NCBI RefSeq assembly: GCF_023558375.1
Contig: NZ_CP083761.1
Coordinates: forward strand, 3,460,501 to 3,524,500
Origin: Chroococcidiopsis sp. CCMEE 29
GTDB taxonomy: Bacteria > Cyanobacteriota > Cyanobacteriia > Cyanobacteriales > Chroococcidiopsidaceae
DNA length: 64,000 nt
Direction: 5' to 3'
Shown piece by piece: positions 38,544 through 48,193 of the stretch (positions within the stretch are counted from its first letter, which is position 1; every line of letters begins with the position of its first letter). The notes beneath the pieces were generated by a model. It did not search any database and was not told where the DNA came from. It saw nothing but the letters and a program-made list of their open reading frames with translations. The position numbers and the translations under genes are program-made.

Positions 38544-39623
38544 ATGAAAAAAAGAATTTTGTGGACTACTGCCGCTCTACTAACCGCCGTGGGAATACCT
38601 TTATCTAGTTATGCTGAACCAAACCATGCGGTTAACCCTTCAAGGGACAACAAACAGGCAATATCTCCCCAAACCTTACCAGTAGATCAACAGCAGAACG
38701 TCGTCAAGGTAGGAGAGTACCAGCCTCCAGCCGGAAATCAGGCAGCTCCGGTAGTAGCTAGAATCAAGCCTCATGAAATGGCAGGACGTCAGGCAGCAAC
38801 ACTCTACGTCCGCAACATACCCGTTCTCACGTTTCTTGCTGCCAGTCCAGTGGCAACCAGCAGTCAGAAAGATGGGTCAACCAATGATGGCAAAGTCGCT
38901 ACTAGTAGCTCCCAGATCAAAGTTGCGACAAAAGAGAACTTACCAGTAAGTACACAAGCTAGTTCTGGCACTAATGACTTACAAGCCAAGAATGCTCCAG
39001 TATGGCGGGCAACGGCAGTGGCGGCTAAAATCAACCAGATAAGTTTGGACAATGTGGATGCCGCTAAAGTGACGGTCCGCTGGAAGGGGGGAGATAATTC
39101 TGCTGCTAAGGCAGAAGAGCGCTACTCGATCAAAGTGAACGATGAAGAACTGGTCGAGATTAATGCCGAAACTCGGCTGCCAGATCAGACCAAAAGTCTT
39201 GCTGAAGACGCACTGCAAGTGACTAATCGCCTACGGAGACAATTAGGCAGCGCCTCTCCCTTACGTGAGATTGCTGGAATGCCAAAGCCCCAGCTGCCAA
39301 AACCTCCACAAAAGATTGCCTCGTCAGTGCGAGCTCGGCTCAGTGGGATGGCTTCATGGTATGGTCCTGGCTTCCATGGCAATCGCACTGCCAGCGGTGA
39401 GGTTTATAACCAACATGCCCTAACGGCGGCACATCGCAGCCTACCATTTGGGACGAGGGTACGAGTAACCAACACGCGTACTGGTCGGTCTGTAGTAGTA
39501 CGAATTACTGACCGCGGTCCTTTCATCCGGGGTCGAGTTCTTGACCTTTCTGCTGCTGCCGCGCGGATGCTAGGAGTGGTGCAAGCTGGCGTAGCACCAG
39601 TGCAGCTTGAGGTGCTCAACTAG
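38544..39623 (+). CDS. RlpA-like septal-ring lytic transglycosylase
   Basis: This protein of about 359 residues has a signal peptide ([23 protein letters not shown]), a long low-complexity Ser/Ala/Lys-rich middle region and a C-terminal double-psi beta-barrel domain (residues about 265-358) with [40 protein letters not shown] and [14 protein letters not shown]. The Asp in ITDRGP and the His in TAAHRSL are the residues conserved in RlpA enzymes. These cleave denuded glycan strands in septal peptidoglycan in other bacteria. No SPOR domain is present. The ATG at 38544 gives the signal peptide; the longer frame starting at 38487 does not. Confidence 0.85.
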   Translation: MKKRILWTTAALLTAVGIPLSSYAEPNHAVNPSRDNKQAISPQTLPVDQQQNVVKVGEYQPPAGNQAAPVVARIKPHEMAGRQAATLYVRNIPVLTFLAASPVATSSQKDGSTNDGKVATSSSQIKVATKENLPVSTQASSGTNDLQAKNAPVWRATAVAAKINQISLDNVDAAKVTVRWKGGDNSAAKAEERYSIKVNDEELVEINAETRLPDQTKSLAEDALQVTNRLRRQLGSASPLREIAGMPKPQLPKPPQKIASSVRARLSGMASWYGPGFHGNRTASGEVYNQHALTAAHRSLPFGTRVRVTNTRTGRSVVVRITDRGPFIRGRVLDLSAAAARMLGVVQAGVAPVQLEVLN

Positions 39624-39639
39624 AGGTCTGCAACGGCAA

Positions 39640-39732
39640 ATGGTAGGGGCGAGAAAAGTATGAAGGATGAAGTATAAAGCATGAAATTTGCTACTTCAGC
39701 CTTCAGGCTTTAGCCTTCATCCTTTACCCTGC
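39640..39732. repeat. Simple-repeat block before panC/cmk
   Basis: This gap has words such as gtatgaaggatgaagtata, gaaatttgctacttcagcc and tttagccttcatcc. The word ttcatcc, or its complement, is the unit of the tandem repeat found in frame in the panC gene. Confidence 0.65.
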
Positions 39733-39833
39733 TGTCTCAATTGGGATTATTTGTATGAAAATCGAGTAATTGCCATCCAGCCCATAACGATAAAATTAAG
39801 GGGTGGGTGAAAGGAAGACTTGAGGGGATTTTA

Positions 39834-41462
39834 GTGCACCTGTTTACGACAGTTGCAGCTTTACGCTGTTACTTACGTCTACGCCGGTCAGAAAACCATT
39901 GTTTAGGGCAAGCGGCGCTGAGCAGTGACAAGGCTTCCTTGTCTAAGACAACAGTAGCTTTAGTTCCCACGATGGGAGCATTGCATGCAGGTCATTTAAG
40001 TTTGCTACAGCGGGCGCGGCAAGAAAATGGCACAGTAATTGTCAGTATATTTGTTAATCCCCTGCAATTTGGACCAAGCGAAGATTATCAACGCTACCCC
40101 CGTAAATTAGACCAAGATCGGCAACTTTGTGAACAGGCAGGAGTAGACGCGATTTTTGCTCCTACTGCTGAAGAGATGGGATTGGCTTCTGAAGGCAGAA
40201 GTGAAATTTCTGCTTCATCCTTCATCCTTCATCCTTCATCCTTCACTCAAGTTGTCCCTCCAGCAAGCATGACCTCAGTTCTGTGTGGTCGCTCTCGTCC
40301 GGGTCACTTTCAGGGCGTTGCTACGATTGTGACTAAGTTATTTAATTTAGTTCATCCTGACCGAGCATATTTTGGTCAGAAGGATGCTCAGCAGCTGGCA
40401 ATTATTCAGCGGCTAGTGAAAGATTTGAATTTGTCGCTAGAAATTGTTGCTTGTCCAACAGTGCGTGCAGCATCGGGACTGGCTTTAAGTTCCCGCAATC
40501 AATACTTAACAATTGAACAGATGAAGCAGGCAACTGCGTTATATCGCGGCTTGCAGCGGGCTGAGCAAGCATTCCAAGCTGGAGAACGTCTAGGTATAGC
40601 GCTGATTGAAGCCGTTAAGACAGAATTGGTAGTGAGCGCTGTAAAAATAGAATATGTTGAATTAGTGCATCCCACTACATTGATGCCTTTAGAAAAAGTG
40701 GAAGAAGTTGGTTTGTTAGCGATCGCAGCTCGGGTCGGTAATACGCGTCTGATTGACAATATCATCCTGCGCGATCGCCAGCCGATTGTCGCTATTGATG
40801 GTCCGGCTGGAGTTGGAAAATCAACAGTAACTCGCCAGGTCGCTCATATCCTCGGGTTAGTTTATCTGGATACGGGAGCAATGTACCGAGCATTGACGTG
40901 GCTGGTGCTGCAATTAGGGATTTCCGTGGAGGATCGGTGTGCGATCGCGGAATTAGCGAGTAACTGTCAGATCCAACTTGCTCCTAGCACTGACCTTGAA
41001 CAGCCAGGCCGCATCTGGATCAATGGTCAAGAAGTTACCCAAGCCATTCGCAGTGTAGAAGTTACGTCTCAGGTATCTGCGATCGCAGCCCAGCCTGCTG
41101 TTCGCCAAGCAATGGTGCAACAACAACAGCGCTGGGGACAAAAGGGCGGTCTAGTTGCTGAAGGTCGGGACATTGGTACCACCGTTTTTCCGGATGCTGA
41201 CCTAAAAATCTTCTTGACGGCTTCTGTCCAAGAGCGAGCGCGACGACGGCAACAGGACTTTCAAGAGCAAGGTTTGGCAGACGTGAGTTTGGAGCAGCTA
41301 GAACGGGATATTGCTGAGCGCGATTGGAAAGATAGCACCCGTGAAGTTGCCCCCTTACAAAAAGCAGCGGATGCGATTGAGATTCAAACCGACAGTCTTG
41401 GCGTTGCTGAAGTCGCGGCTAAAATTGTTGACTGCTATTACAAGCGCTTGTCTCATCGTTAA
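39834..41462 (+). CDS. panC/cmk: Bifunctional pantothenate synthetase / cytidylate kinase
   Basis: A 542-residue fusion typical of cyanobacteria. The N-terminal half (about residues 1-300) is pantoate-beta-alanine ligase with VPTMGALHAGHLSLL (HIGH-like motif), VSIFVNPLQFGP and VLCGRSRPGHFQGVATIV. The C-terminal half is CMP kinase with P-loop DGPAGVGKSTVTR, DTGAMYRALT and EGRDIGTTVFPDADL. It makes pantothenate and phosphorylates CMP. Just before MTSVLCGRSR about 15 residues (EISASSFILHPSSFT) come from a tandem repeat of ttcatcc that is not usual in the family. The start is probably GTG at 39834, preceded by ttgagggg, giving the family N-terminus VHLFTTVAALR. Confidence 0.93.
   Translation: MHLFTTVAALRCYLRLRRSENHCLGQAALSSDKASLSKTTVALVPTMGALHAGHLSLLQRARQENGTVIVSIFVNPLQFGPSEDYQRYPRKLDQDRQLCEQAGVDAIFAPTAEEMGLASEGRSEISASSFILHPSSFTQVVPPASMTSVLCGRSRPGHFQGVATIVTKLFNLVHPDRAYFGQKDAQQLAIIQRLVKDLNLSLEIVACPTVRAASGLALSSRNQYLTIEQMKQATALYRGLQRAEQAFQAGERLGIALIEAVKTELVVSAVKIEYVELVHPTTLMPLEKVEEVGLLAIAARVGNTRLIDNIILRDRQPIVAIDGPAGVGKSTVTRQVAHILGLVYLDTGAMYRALTWLVLQLGISVEDRCAIAELASNCQIQLAPSTDLEQPGRIWINGQEVTQAIRSVEVTSQVSAIAAQPAVRQAMVQQQQRWGQKGGLVAEGRDIGTTVFPDADLKIFLTASVQERARRRQQDFQEQGLADVSLEQLERDIAERDWKDSTREVAPLQKAADAIEIQTDSLGVAEVAAKIVDCYYKRLSHR
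40214..40241 (+). repeat. Four tandem TTCATCC heptamers inside panC
   Basis: The heptamer ttcatcc is repeated four times without change, and imperfect relatives extend on either side. It is translated in frame as part of the PanC domain of the fusion. Similar heptamers occur in the intergenic region upstream. Confidence 0.85.
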
Positions 41463-41499
41463 GCTAAATACTGAGTTCAGATTTTTTATGTAACTTAGG

Positions 41500-41519
41500 G
41501 AGTGAGCGATCGCTCACTC
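41500..41519. repeat. Perfect 20-bp palindrome centred on HIP1
   Basis: gagtga-gcgatcgc-tcactc is a perfect palindrome with the HIP1 octamer at its centre, 38 bp after the panC/cmk stop. No T-run follows, so a terminator role is uncertain. Confidence 0.6.
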
Positions 41520-41727
41520 ATGTCCTTCTTTATTAGCAAATTTCTCTATTAGGCATTAAAAGCTGGAATTTGGCTGTTTTTATGGATATTTTTGGATAAA
41601 TAAACCATTAATTTTTATTTCACTTCGTTTTTCAACAGAAATCTGATGAATACTAACCCTATAGATAGGTGATCCAACTGATGAAATAGCTCTAAGTTGG
41701 AAAGCGCTTACGTAAGGAACTCACACA

Positions 41728-42339
41728 ATGGCATTTGAACTTCCACCTTTACCTTATAACTACGACGCTCTAGAGCCGTACATCGACTCTCAGACAATGC
41801 AGTTGCATCATGATATGCACCATCAGGCTTACGTCAACAATCTCAACTCAGCGGTAGAAAAATACTCTGATTTGCAATCAAAAAGTCCAGACGAATTGAT
41901 CCGCGAGTTGAACAGCGTACCCGAGGATGTACGTACAACCGTACGTAACAATGGTGGTGGACACCTAAACCACACGATGTTCTGGCAAATCATGGCACCT
42001 AATGCTGGTGGTGAGCCAACGGGTGCGATTGCCGAATTGATTACGAACAACTTTGGCGACTTTGAAACTTTCAAGCAAAAATTCAATGATGCTGGGACGA
42101 AACAATTCGGCAGTGGCTGGGTTTGGTTAGTTCGTAGCAGCGACGGCAAATTTGAGGTCATGAGTACGCCAAACCAGGACAGCCCAACAACACAAGGCCA
42201 CTTCCCGATTATGGGAAATGATGTTTGGGAACATGCCTACTATCTCAAGTATCAGAATAAACGTGCAGAGTACCTGAAGCAGTGGTGGAACGTTGTCAAT
42301 TGGAACGAGATTAACAAGCGGTTGGAGATGGCACGTTAA
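41728..42339 (+). CDS. sodA: Superoxide dismutase, Mn/Fe family (Mn type likely)
   Basis: A 203-residue superoxide dismutase. The metal ligands fit His26 in [13 protein letters not shown], His in NHTMFWQ, Asp in [12 protein letters not shown] and the following His. The motif [14 protein letters not shown] and QDSP favour the manganese enzyme over the iron form (which has Ala-Ala-Gln in this place). No N-terminal membrane anchor or signal peptide is present, so it is cytosolic, unlike the anchored Mn enzymes of some cyanobacteria. The ATG at 41728 is preceded by taaggaactcacaca. A good terminator follows. Confidence 0.92.
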   Translation: MAFELPPLPYNYDALEPYIDSQTMQLHHDMHHQAYVNNLNSAVEKYSDLQSKSPDELIRELNSVPEDVRTTVRNNGGGHLNHTMFWQIMAPNAGGEPTGAIAELITNNFGDFETFKQKFNDAGTKQFGSGWVWLVRSSDGKFEVMSTPNQDSPTTQGHFPIMGNDVWEHAYYLKYQNKRAEYLKQWWNVVNWNEINKRLEMAR

Positions 42340-42367
42340 ACCATCGGTTACTCGGCTAGCATTAGAG

Positions 42368-42399
42368 AACAGTCGCGTTTAGCATCGTGGCTGTTTTTA
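42368..42399 (+). terminator. Rho-independent terminator after sod gene
   Basis: aacagtcgcg (42368-42377) pairs with cgtggctgtt (42386-42395), allowing two G-U pairs, with an 8-nt loop, followed by four T's, an A and further T's. It lies about 29 bp after the stop codon. Confidence 0.75.
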
Positions 42400-42447
42400 T
42401 TATGGTTGTGCCATGCTCGCAGCTTGTTGCTGCACGCTGATCAAATT

Positions 42448-42660
42448 ATGGATAGTAAAGAACTAGCGCAGTATATTGAAGCAATAGATGGGATTTCCAA
42501 GCCTTGGTTGTTAGTACAACTGCGCCTAAAGAAGCTCCAAGAGCGCTCCCACATCCTTTCGTCAGAAGAATATGCAACGGAGTTGGCAGACATTACTCAA
42601 GACTTAATGAATTTGGGTGAGTGGTGGCTGGGGATCGAGGAAGAAGTATTTGGCCGGTAA
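42448..42660 (+). CDS. Small hypothetical protein
   Basis: A 70-residue soluble protein starting at MDSKELAQYIEAID. It is mostly alpha-helical and polar, with a regular acidic pattern (KLQERSHILSSEEYATELADITQDLMNLGEWWLGIEEE). I do not recognise a family, but its composition is protein-like and the frame is intact. A longer frame begins at 42406, within the terminator downstream of the sod gene, so the start at 42448 is preferred. It may be monocistronic or cotranscribed with ppk 150 bp downstream. Confidence 0.55.
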   Translation: MDSKELAQYIEAIDGISKPWLLVQLRLKKLQERSHILSSEEYATELADITQDLMNLGEWWLGIEEEVFGR

Positions 42661-42679
42661 TTATTCTTATATATATAGA

Positions 42680-42773
42680 TATAGCAATCCTAAATAACTT
42701 GTGAGATGTGGGATGGGCATCTTAACCTGTGCAGGCTGGAAGCCTGCCCCACAAATCAAATTAGATTGCTATA
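42680..42773. repeat. Miniature inverted-repeat element, copy 2 (inverted)
   Basis: About 94 bp between tatagcaatc and gattgctata, in opposite orientation to the other three copies. It lies 36 bp before the ppk start, so it must lie within or very near the ppk promoter and could influence transcription. Confidence 0.85.
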
Positions 42774-42809
42774 TATAGCAACCCGGTAGGTTTTTCAGCC
42801 TAGCTTTAT

Positions 42810-44975
42810 ATGCCTAAAACAAAGAAGACTGCCACAGAAATTGATTTGAGTGATTCGCAATATTACTTCAACCGCGAGTTGAGCTGGTTAGAGTTTAACA
42901 ACCGGGTTTTGTATGAAGCCTGCGATCCGCGATCGCCTCTATTGGAACGCCTCAAGTTTTTGGCAATCTTCAGCTCCAACTTAGATGAATTTTTTATGGT
43001 GCGCGTTGCTGCTTTGAAGCAACAAGTAGAAGCCAAGGTGAGCAAATTAACCCCAGATGGTCGCACACCTCAAGAACAACTAGAGGAAATTAGCCAACGC
43101 TTGCGTCCGCTTGTAGTGCAACAGCATCGGCACTTTGAGCAAGTGCTAAGACCGGCGCTAGCGCGAGAAGGTATTCACCTACTTGACTACATCGACCTGA
43201 ATCAGGAACAGCGAACCTACCTGCAAGGCTACTTTGAGGAGCAAATCTTTCCAGTGCTGACACCGCTGGCAGTTGATCCGAGCCATCCGTTCCCCCACAT
43301 CTCCAATCTCAGCCTGAATCTGGCAGTGGCGATCAAGAATCCAGAAACCGAAGAAGAATTATTCGCGCGGGTTAAAGTCCCCAAAGTCCTGCCCCGATTT
43401 TTGCCGTTGCCGGAGGAACTGCGTCTCCAGCATAAAGGCAAAGCAGCTAACTGGACTGGCGTACCCTTAGAACAGGTGATTGCTCATAATCTAGAAACGC
43501 TGTTTCCAGGAATGGATATTCAGGAATATCATTCTTTCCGAATTACTCGTGACGCTGACCTAGAACTGGAAGAGGATGAAGCAGATGACCTAATGCTGGC
43601 GATCGAGCAGGAACTCCGCAAGCGGCGCGTTGGTGGTTCTACAGTCAGGTTAGAAATTCAATCCCAAATGCCTGAGTCGGTGCGTGGTAGGTTGGTGCGG
43701 GAATTGGATTTGTCAGAGAGAGACGTTTACGAAGTAGATGGACTGCTAGGACTGGGGGATCTAATGTCATTTATGGCATTGCCACTCCCTGAACTAAAAG
43801 ATCCACCCTGGAAGTCTGTAGTACCTCCACGCCTGCAAAAAATCACCACTCCCCTTGCCAACCCAGATGCGCTGGAAACGGAGGAAGGGAAAGATTTTTT
43901 CGCTGTGATTCGCGAGCAGGATTTACTGGTACACCATCCTTATCATTCTTTTTCCTCCACAGTGCTGCGCTTCATTACTCATGCTGCCTATGACCCAGAT
44001 GTGCTGGCAATCAAAATGACGCTTTACCGCACCTCTGGAGACTCACCAATTCTCAATGCACTGATTACAGCGGCAGAAAATGGCAAGCAAGTGGCAGTTC
44101 TAATGGAACTGAAGGCTCGGTTTGATGAAGAGAATAATATTTACTGGGCGCGGCGGTTAGAAGGAGTGGGGGTGCATGTCGTTTATGGGGTTGCCGGTCT
44201 GAAGACCCACTGTAAAACGGTAATGGTAGTGCGTCGGGAGGCAGACCGCATCCGCCGCTACGTTCACATTGGCACTGGCAACTATAACCCGAAGACAGCT
44301 CGGATTTACACCGATTTGGGATTATTTAGCTGCCGAGAAGATTTGGGAGCTGATCTAACCGATTTGTTTAATTATTTGACCGGCTATTCACGGCAACAGG
44401 CTTATCGCAAATTATTGGTAGCACCCGTGAATTTACGCGATCGCATGCTTGACCTGATCTGCCGCGAGATCGAACATTGCCAGAACGGTTCCTCGGGACG
44501 CATTGTTGCCAAGATGAATGCGTTGGTAGATCCGCAAATGATTGCTACTTTATACAAAGCCTCACGCGCTGGGGTGCAAATTGACTTAATCGTGCGTGGG
44601 ATGTGCTGTTTATGTCCTGGTGTTAAAGAATTAAGTGAAAATATTCGCGTCATCAGTATCGTAGGTCGCTTTCTAGAACACTCCCGCATTTACTACTTTC
44701 ATAACCAAGGACAAGAAGAGATTTACATTGGTAGTGCTGATTGGATGCCTCGCAATCTCGATCGACGAGTTGAGGCAATTACGCCGATTGACGACCCAGA
44801 CATTGCCAAGGATCTACAAGAAATTCTTGGTACTATGTTGGCAGATAACCGCCAAGCATGGGATTTACAGCCAGATGGACGTTATATCCAGCGGCGACCT
44901 GCTGCCGACTGTCCGCAATCTAGCTCTCAAAAAATTTTGATGGAACTGGCGCTACAATCGGCTGGCGTCACCTAA
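42810..44975 (+). CDS. ppk1: Polyphosphate kinase 1
   Basis: This 721-residue enzyme transfers the gamma phosphate of ATP to the end of polyphosphate chains. It has an N-terminal helical domain (YFNRELSWLEFNNRVLYEA), a head domain and two phospholipase-D-like domains. The phosphorylated His is in the motif RRYVHIGTGNYNPKTARIYTDLG. The second conserved His is in FLEHSRIYYFHNQG, and a third conserved region is YIGSADWMPRNLDRRVE. Length is normal for the family (about 690-740). Its promoter region contains a miniature element. A truncated peptidase gene follows 41 bp after the stop, in a different frame. Confidence 0.96.
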   Translation: MPKTKKTATEIDLSDSQYYFNRELSWLEFNNRVLYEACDPRSPLLERLKFLAIFSSNLDEFFMVRVAALKQQVEAKVSKLTPDGRTPQEQLEEISQRLRPLVVQQHRHFEQVLRPALAREGIHLLDYIDLNQEQRTYLQGYFEEQIFPVLTPLAVDPSHPFPHISNLSLNLAVAIKNPETEEELFARVKVPKVLPRFLPLPEELRLQHKGKAANWTGVPLEQVIAHNLETLFPGMDIQEYHSFRITRDADLELEEDEADDLMLAIEQELRKRRVGGSTVRLEIQSQMPESVRGRLVRELDLSERDVYEVDGLLGLGDLMSFMALPLPELKDPPWKSVVPPRLQKITTPLANPDALETEEGKDFFAVIREQDLLVHHPYHSFSSTVLRFITHAAYDPDVLAIKMTLYRTSGDSPILNALITAAENGKQVAVLMELKARFDEENNIYWARRLEGVGVHVVYGVAGLKTHCKTVMVVRREADRIRRYVHIGTGNYNPKTARIYTDLGLFSCREDLGADLTDLFNYLTGYSRQQAYRKLLVAPVNLRDRMLDLICREIEHCQNGSSGRIVAKMNALVDPQMIATLYKASRAGVQIDLIVRGMCCLCPGVKELSENIRVISIVGRFLEHSRIYYFHNQGQEEIYIGSADWMPRNLDRRVEAITPIDDPDIAKDLQEILGTMLADNRQAWDLQPDGRYIQRRPAADCPQSSSQKILMELALQSAGVT

Positions 44976-45016
44976 GCCCTGAGGAAAACTGGTTATATCA
45001 AACAAGCCGGGTAACT

Positions 45017-45964
45017 TTGTTGCGATCGCCCACGTTTCCCGAAGTTGAGGTAGAACTGGAGCGACGGCTGATGCTACAACACATTCGCTCTCAACAAGAG
45101 CAGCCTTTTAGTATCGCCTTCGAGCAGCTGCGGCAAGCAATCTACCAAAATCACCCCTATGCCTCCTCAGGTTTAGGTTGGGAACCAACGGTGTCGCAAC
45201 TGACTCGCGCTGACCTCCAGCAGTATCATCAAACATATTTCCGCCCGGATAATGTAGTGATTAGTCTCGCTGGTCGAGTAACACTGGCAGATGCTGTTAC
45301 CTGGGTAGAAAAATTTTTTGGTGACTGGCAGGCACCGCCAACACCGTTACCTACTCTAATACTGCCGGCCCTAAAGCCTCAGCCTTACCAGACGATGACG
45401 GCCCAACAGACGCAGCAATCTGTTGTCATGCTAGGCTATCTGGCTCCAGCGGTACAAAAGGCTGATTATACAGCTTTGAAGTTACTAGCCACCTATTTAG
45501 GGAATGGGCTTTCCAGTCGTTTGTTTGTGGAATTGCGGGAGAAGCGGGGCTTAGCTTATGACGTTTCAGCATTTTACCCCACACGCCTAGAACCAGCGAT
45601 GTTTGTAGTCTATATCGGTACAGCGCCAGAAAATACGGCGATCGCGATGGAAGGACTTTTGACAGAAGTTAACCGATTGTGTAGTACTCAACTAAGCGAA
45701 GATAACCTCCAGACAGCCAAAAACAAGTTACTGGGTCAGTACGCCTTGGGCAAACAGACTAATGGACAAATCGCGCAGGGGTTTGGTTGGTATGAAACTC
45801 TGGGGTTGGGCATTGAGTTTGATACCCGATTTCAGCAAGAGGTTAGCGATGTCAATGTAACTGATGCTCAGCAAGCAGCGTGCCGATATTTGCTCGAACC
45901 TTATATATCTATAGTTGGTCCAGAGGAAGCTCTTAAGAGCTTAGCCGCACCAGCCACTATCTAG
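45017..45964 (+). pseudogene. M16 peptidase-family protein, N-terminus missing
   Basis: A 315-residue frame matches the M16 (pitrilysin/processing peptidase) family from LLRSPTFPEVEVELERR onwards, but the first about 100 residues with the zinc-binding HxxEH are absent. The Glu third ligand expected in the next helix (ERRLMLQ-E-IRS in relatives) appears as His. The second domain is complete (GLSSRLFVELREKRGLAYDV). Upstream, the same frame stays open through the end of ppk without a sensible start codon or Shine-Dalgarno sequence; the TTG at 45017 is only formal. The junction so close to the ppk stop suggests a deletion fused this remnant there. It is unlikely to be an active peptidase, though a non-catalytic partner role is possible. 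Confidence 0.7.
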
Positions 45965-46150
45965 TTCTCAGTATTTGTTGATGATCGATCAAATTCGAGG
46001 CTAAACACTGCAAAGTAACTCTTAGCCTCTCAAATATTAAGCTTAGCAACAAAATCCTTCTAATTTTTGTATCTTATGCCGATTTCCCCCTTAGGCGTGT
46101 TGTATGCTACAGAACACCTAATCTGAGAAAAGTTTTTCTAGGGGGCATAT

Positions 46151-48193
46151 ATGCGTTGGCGGCAGAAGGTTTCGCTGTTTGTCCTGATGCTTGTCGCTAG
46201 TTTAGCTGCTGTCCTGCTATCAACTAGCTTGATGCAACCGCAGGCTACTCTAGCCACTGAAGCCCTGCTTCAGCCCGCCCCAACCCAGCCATTAGGCTAC
46301 TACGACTACTTTGGGAAATTACTCAGTCCACAAGAGGCAGAACAGCTTGCTCGCCAACAAGGACTTGATCCAAGCGCTCCAGGGTCTTTTCAGCGGCTCG
46401 GAGCAGTCCAGATCACCCAGCAATTGCTGGATAGCGGCGAGAATATATTCTTCAACCGTAAGATTGGCGATACATTCGGTCTTCAGAGGGTATTTGGATT
46501 TGCTCCAGGCGTTGTTCGAATTACCCCAGAGCTACTTAAAGCAATTGTTGATTTGCATGGTAAACCAACTACCAATTTGCGTATTACTCTACAGAAAGAT
46601 TTAAAGTTAGGTAGCCAGGTTTATCCCAAGGGAAGTGTGATCGATACTGGACTCGACATAGAGAGGAAAGCCCTTTTTCCCCTAGGACTAAAGCTCGATG
46701 GCAACATCACTTGTGCAGTATGTCATGTTGTTGTATCTCCGAATGGTAAACGCCTCAAGGGAGTGCCCAACGGCGATCTCAATATTCGTTTTTTGATTGC
46801 TCTAGCACCGAATTCAGCGGCAGGCTTTGCTCGCTTGAACCTCAACCCCCTTGACCCCCAATACCAAGGCAACGGTAAGACAATCATCGATAGTCGTAAC
46901 CAATTAGTTACTCTGCCCGATCCCAAAAAGTTTGAGGCTGCCTTCGACGATGCCGTACTTGATGTGCCTGTGGGTAATTTCGAGAGTTCACCGGATCGCA
47001 TCAACAACACCACTCAAATCCCTAGTATCTTCACTTTTAAAAATAATCCCTACTTAGTTGATGGTCAGTTCGCAGTAGGTCCTTTCGCTGGACTAAGCGC
47101 GATTAACAATGCAGTTCACTCCTCTGAGGTCAATTTGCTGGCAGCAGCCCAACTGAGTGCTGAAACTATCGGCATCGATCCTGAAGTTTATCTGGGTGTT
47201 GTCCTCCAGAATGCTACAGATCCGCGCCTGCGTTTACCGGAGGGAATACGGGTCAAACCTTCAGAGTGGCTACGCCGGGTTGCTCCAGATCCCAATCAGG
47301 CAGAACTTGAAGATCAGATTCCTGCTCCTGGTACGAGTTCTTATCCGAATCTACAACTAAGCCTTTTCACCTACAACGGTCTCATCTTCAGCCCCAACAC
47401 TTCTGCTCAAGACGATCCTGCTAGTGGACCTTTCTTATTTGCAAATAACGCGATGGCTGCTTGGCAAAATAGCCTGGTGCCGCCGCCCAACCGTACTCCT
47501 GAGAATGAGCAGGCGCTGAAACGTGGTTCTGTGCAGCGCGGTGCCCAAGTCTTTCAGCAAGCCAATTGTGCGACTTGTCACATTGCACCTTTTTTCACTG
47601 ACAACTTAATTCACCCGATCAGTGAATTGGGGACGAATCCAGCCCGCGCCCGATCTCGCCTTAATCTAAATAATTTGCTGGTGCCACCTCAACTTTACAC
47701 CTTCAACACGCCCGTTCCTGTTCCTGCTGATGCCGAGGTGCTGACTGTACCGACGGATGGTATCAGTGCCAGCCCAACCACCCTACCGAATGGCTTATTG
47801 CCTGCTGGTGGTTACAAGACAACTTCCTTACTCGGACTCCATCTAAGTGCGCCCTATTTACACGATGGTGGGGTAGCCGTGCGGGCAGGAACGCTCAAGG
47901 TTGAGTCTGATGGTAGTTTTACTGTAGTTGACCCTAGCGGTTTAGGGCTGGCAGGCACTCTTAGCATCGGCAAACCCGCGGATAGCGTCAGCAGCTTACA
48001 CGCCCTATTGGATCGTCAACTTCGTGCTCAAGTTATTGCAGCTAACCAGGCAAACCCAGCTCTAGTGCGTAGTAACCTTGATGGTACAGGTCATAAGTTC
48101 TATGTGGATCAGGCTGCTGGGTTCACTCTGGCACAGCAAACTGACCTGATTAACTTCTTGCTCTCACTGGACAACGATCCGGGTCGCTTTTAG
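46151..48193 (+). CDS. Di-heme cytochrome c, peroxidase-like
   Basis: A 680-residue secreted protein with a signal peptide (residues about 1-37, LFVLMLVASLAAVLLSTSL) and two haem c motifs, CAVCH at residues 188-192 and CATCH at 473-477. The C-terminal half, with GAQVFQQANCATCHIAPFFTDN and SLLGLHLSAPYLHDGGVAVRAG, resembles the di-heme cytochrome c peroxidase/MauG family. The first half carries its own haem far from the second, and the protein is larger than normal peroxidases (about 330-360), nearer to rubber-oxygenase RoxA-like proteins in size. Substrate unknown. The ATG at 46151 is preceded by aggggg. The last 4 bp overlap the CHAD gene on the other strand. Confidence 0.75.
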   Translation: MRWRQKVSLFVLMLVASLAAVLLSTSLMQPQATLATEALLQPAPTQPLGYYDYFGKLLSPQEAEQLARQQGLDPSAPGSFQRLGAVQITQQLLDSGENIFFNRKIGDTFGLQRVFGFAPGVVRITPELLKAIVDLHGKPTTNLRITLQKDLKLGSQVYPKGSVIDTGLDIERKALFPLGLKLDGNITCAVCHVVVSPNGKRLKGVPNGDLNIRFLIALAPNSAAGFARLNLNPLDPQYQGNGKTIIDSRNQLVTLPDPKKFEAAFDDAVLDVPVGNFESSPDRINNTTQIPSIFTFKNNPYLVDGQFAVGPFAGLSAINNAVHSSEVNLLAAAQLSAETIGIDPEVYLGVVLQNATDPRLRLPEGIRVKPSEWLRRVAPDPNQAELEDQIPAPGTSSYPNLQLSLFTYNGLIFSPNTSAQDDPASGPFLFANNAMAAWQNSLVPPPNRTPENEQALKRGSVQRGAQVFQQANCATCHIAPFFTDNLIHPISELGTNPARARSRLNLNNLLVPPQLYTFNTPVPVPADAEVLTVPTDGISASPTTLPNGLLPAGGYKTTSLLGLHLSAPYLHDGGVAVRAGTLKVESDGSFTVVDPSGLGLAGTLSIGKPADSVSSLHALLDRQLRAQVIAANQANPALVRSNLDGTGHKFYVDQAAGFTLAQQTDLINFLLSLDNDPGRF

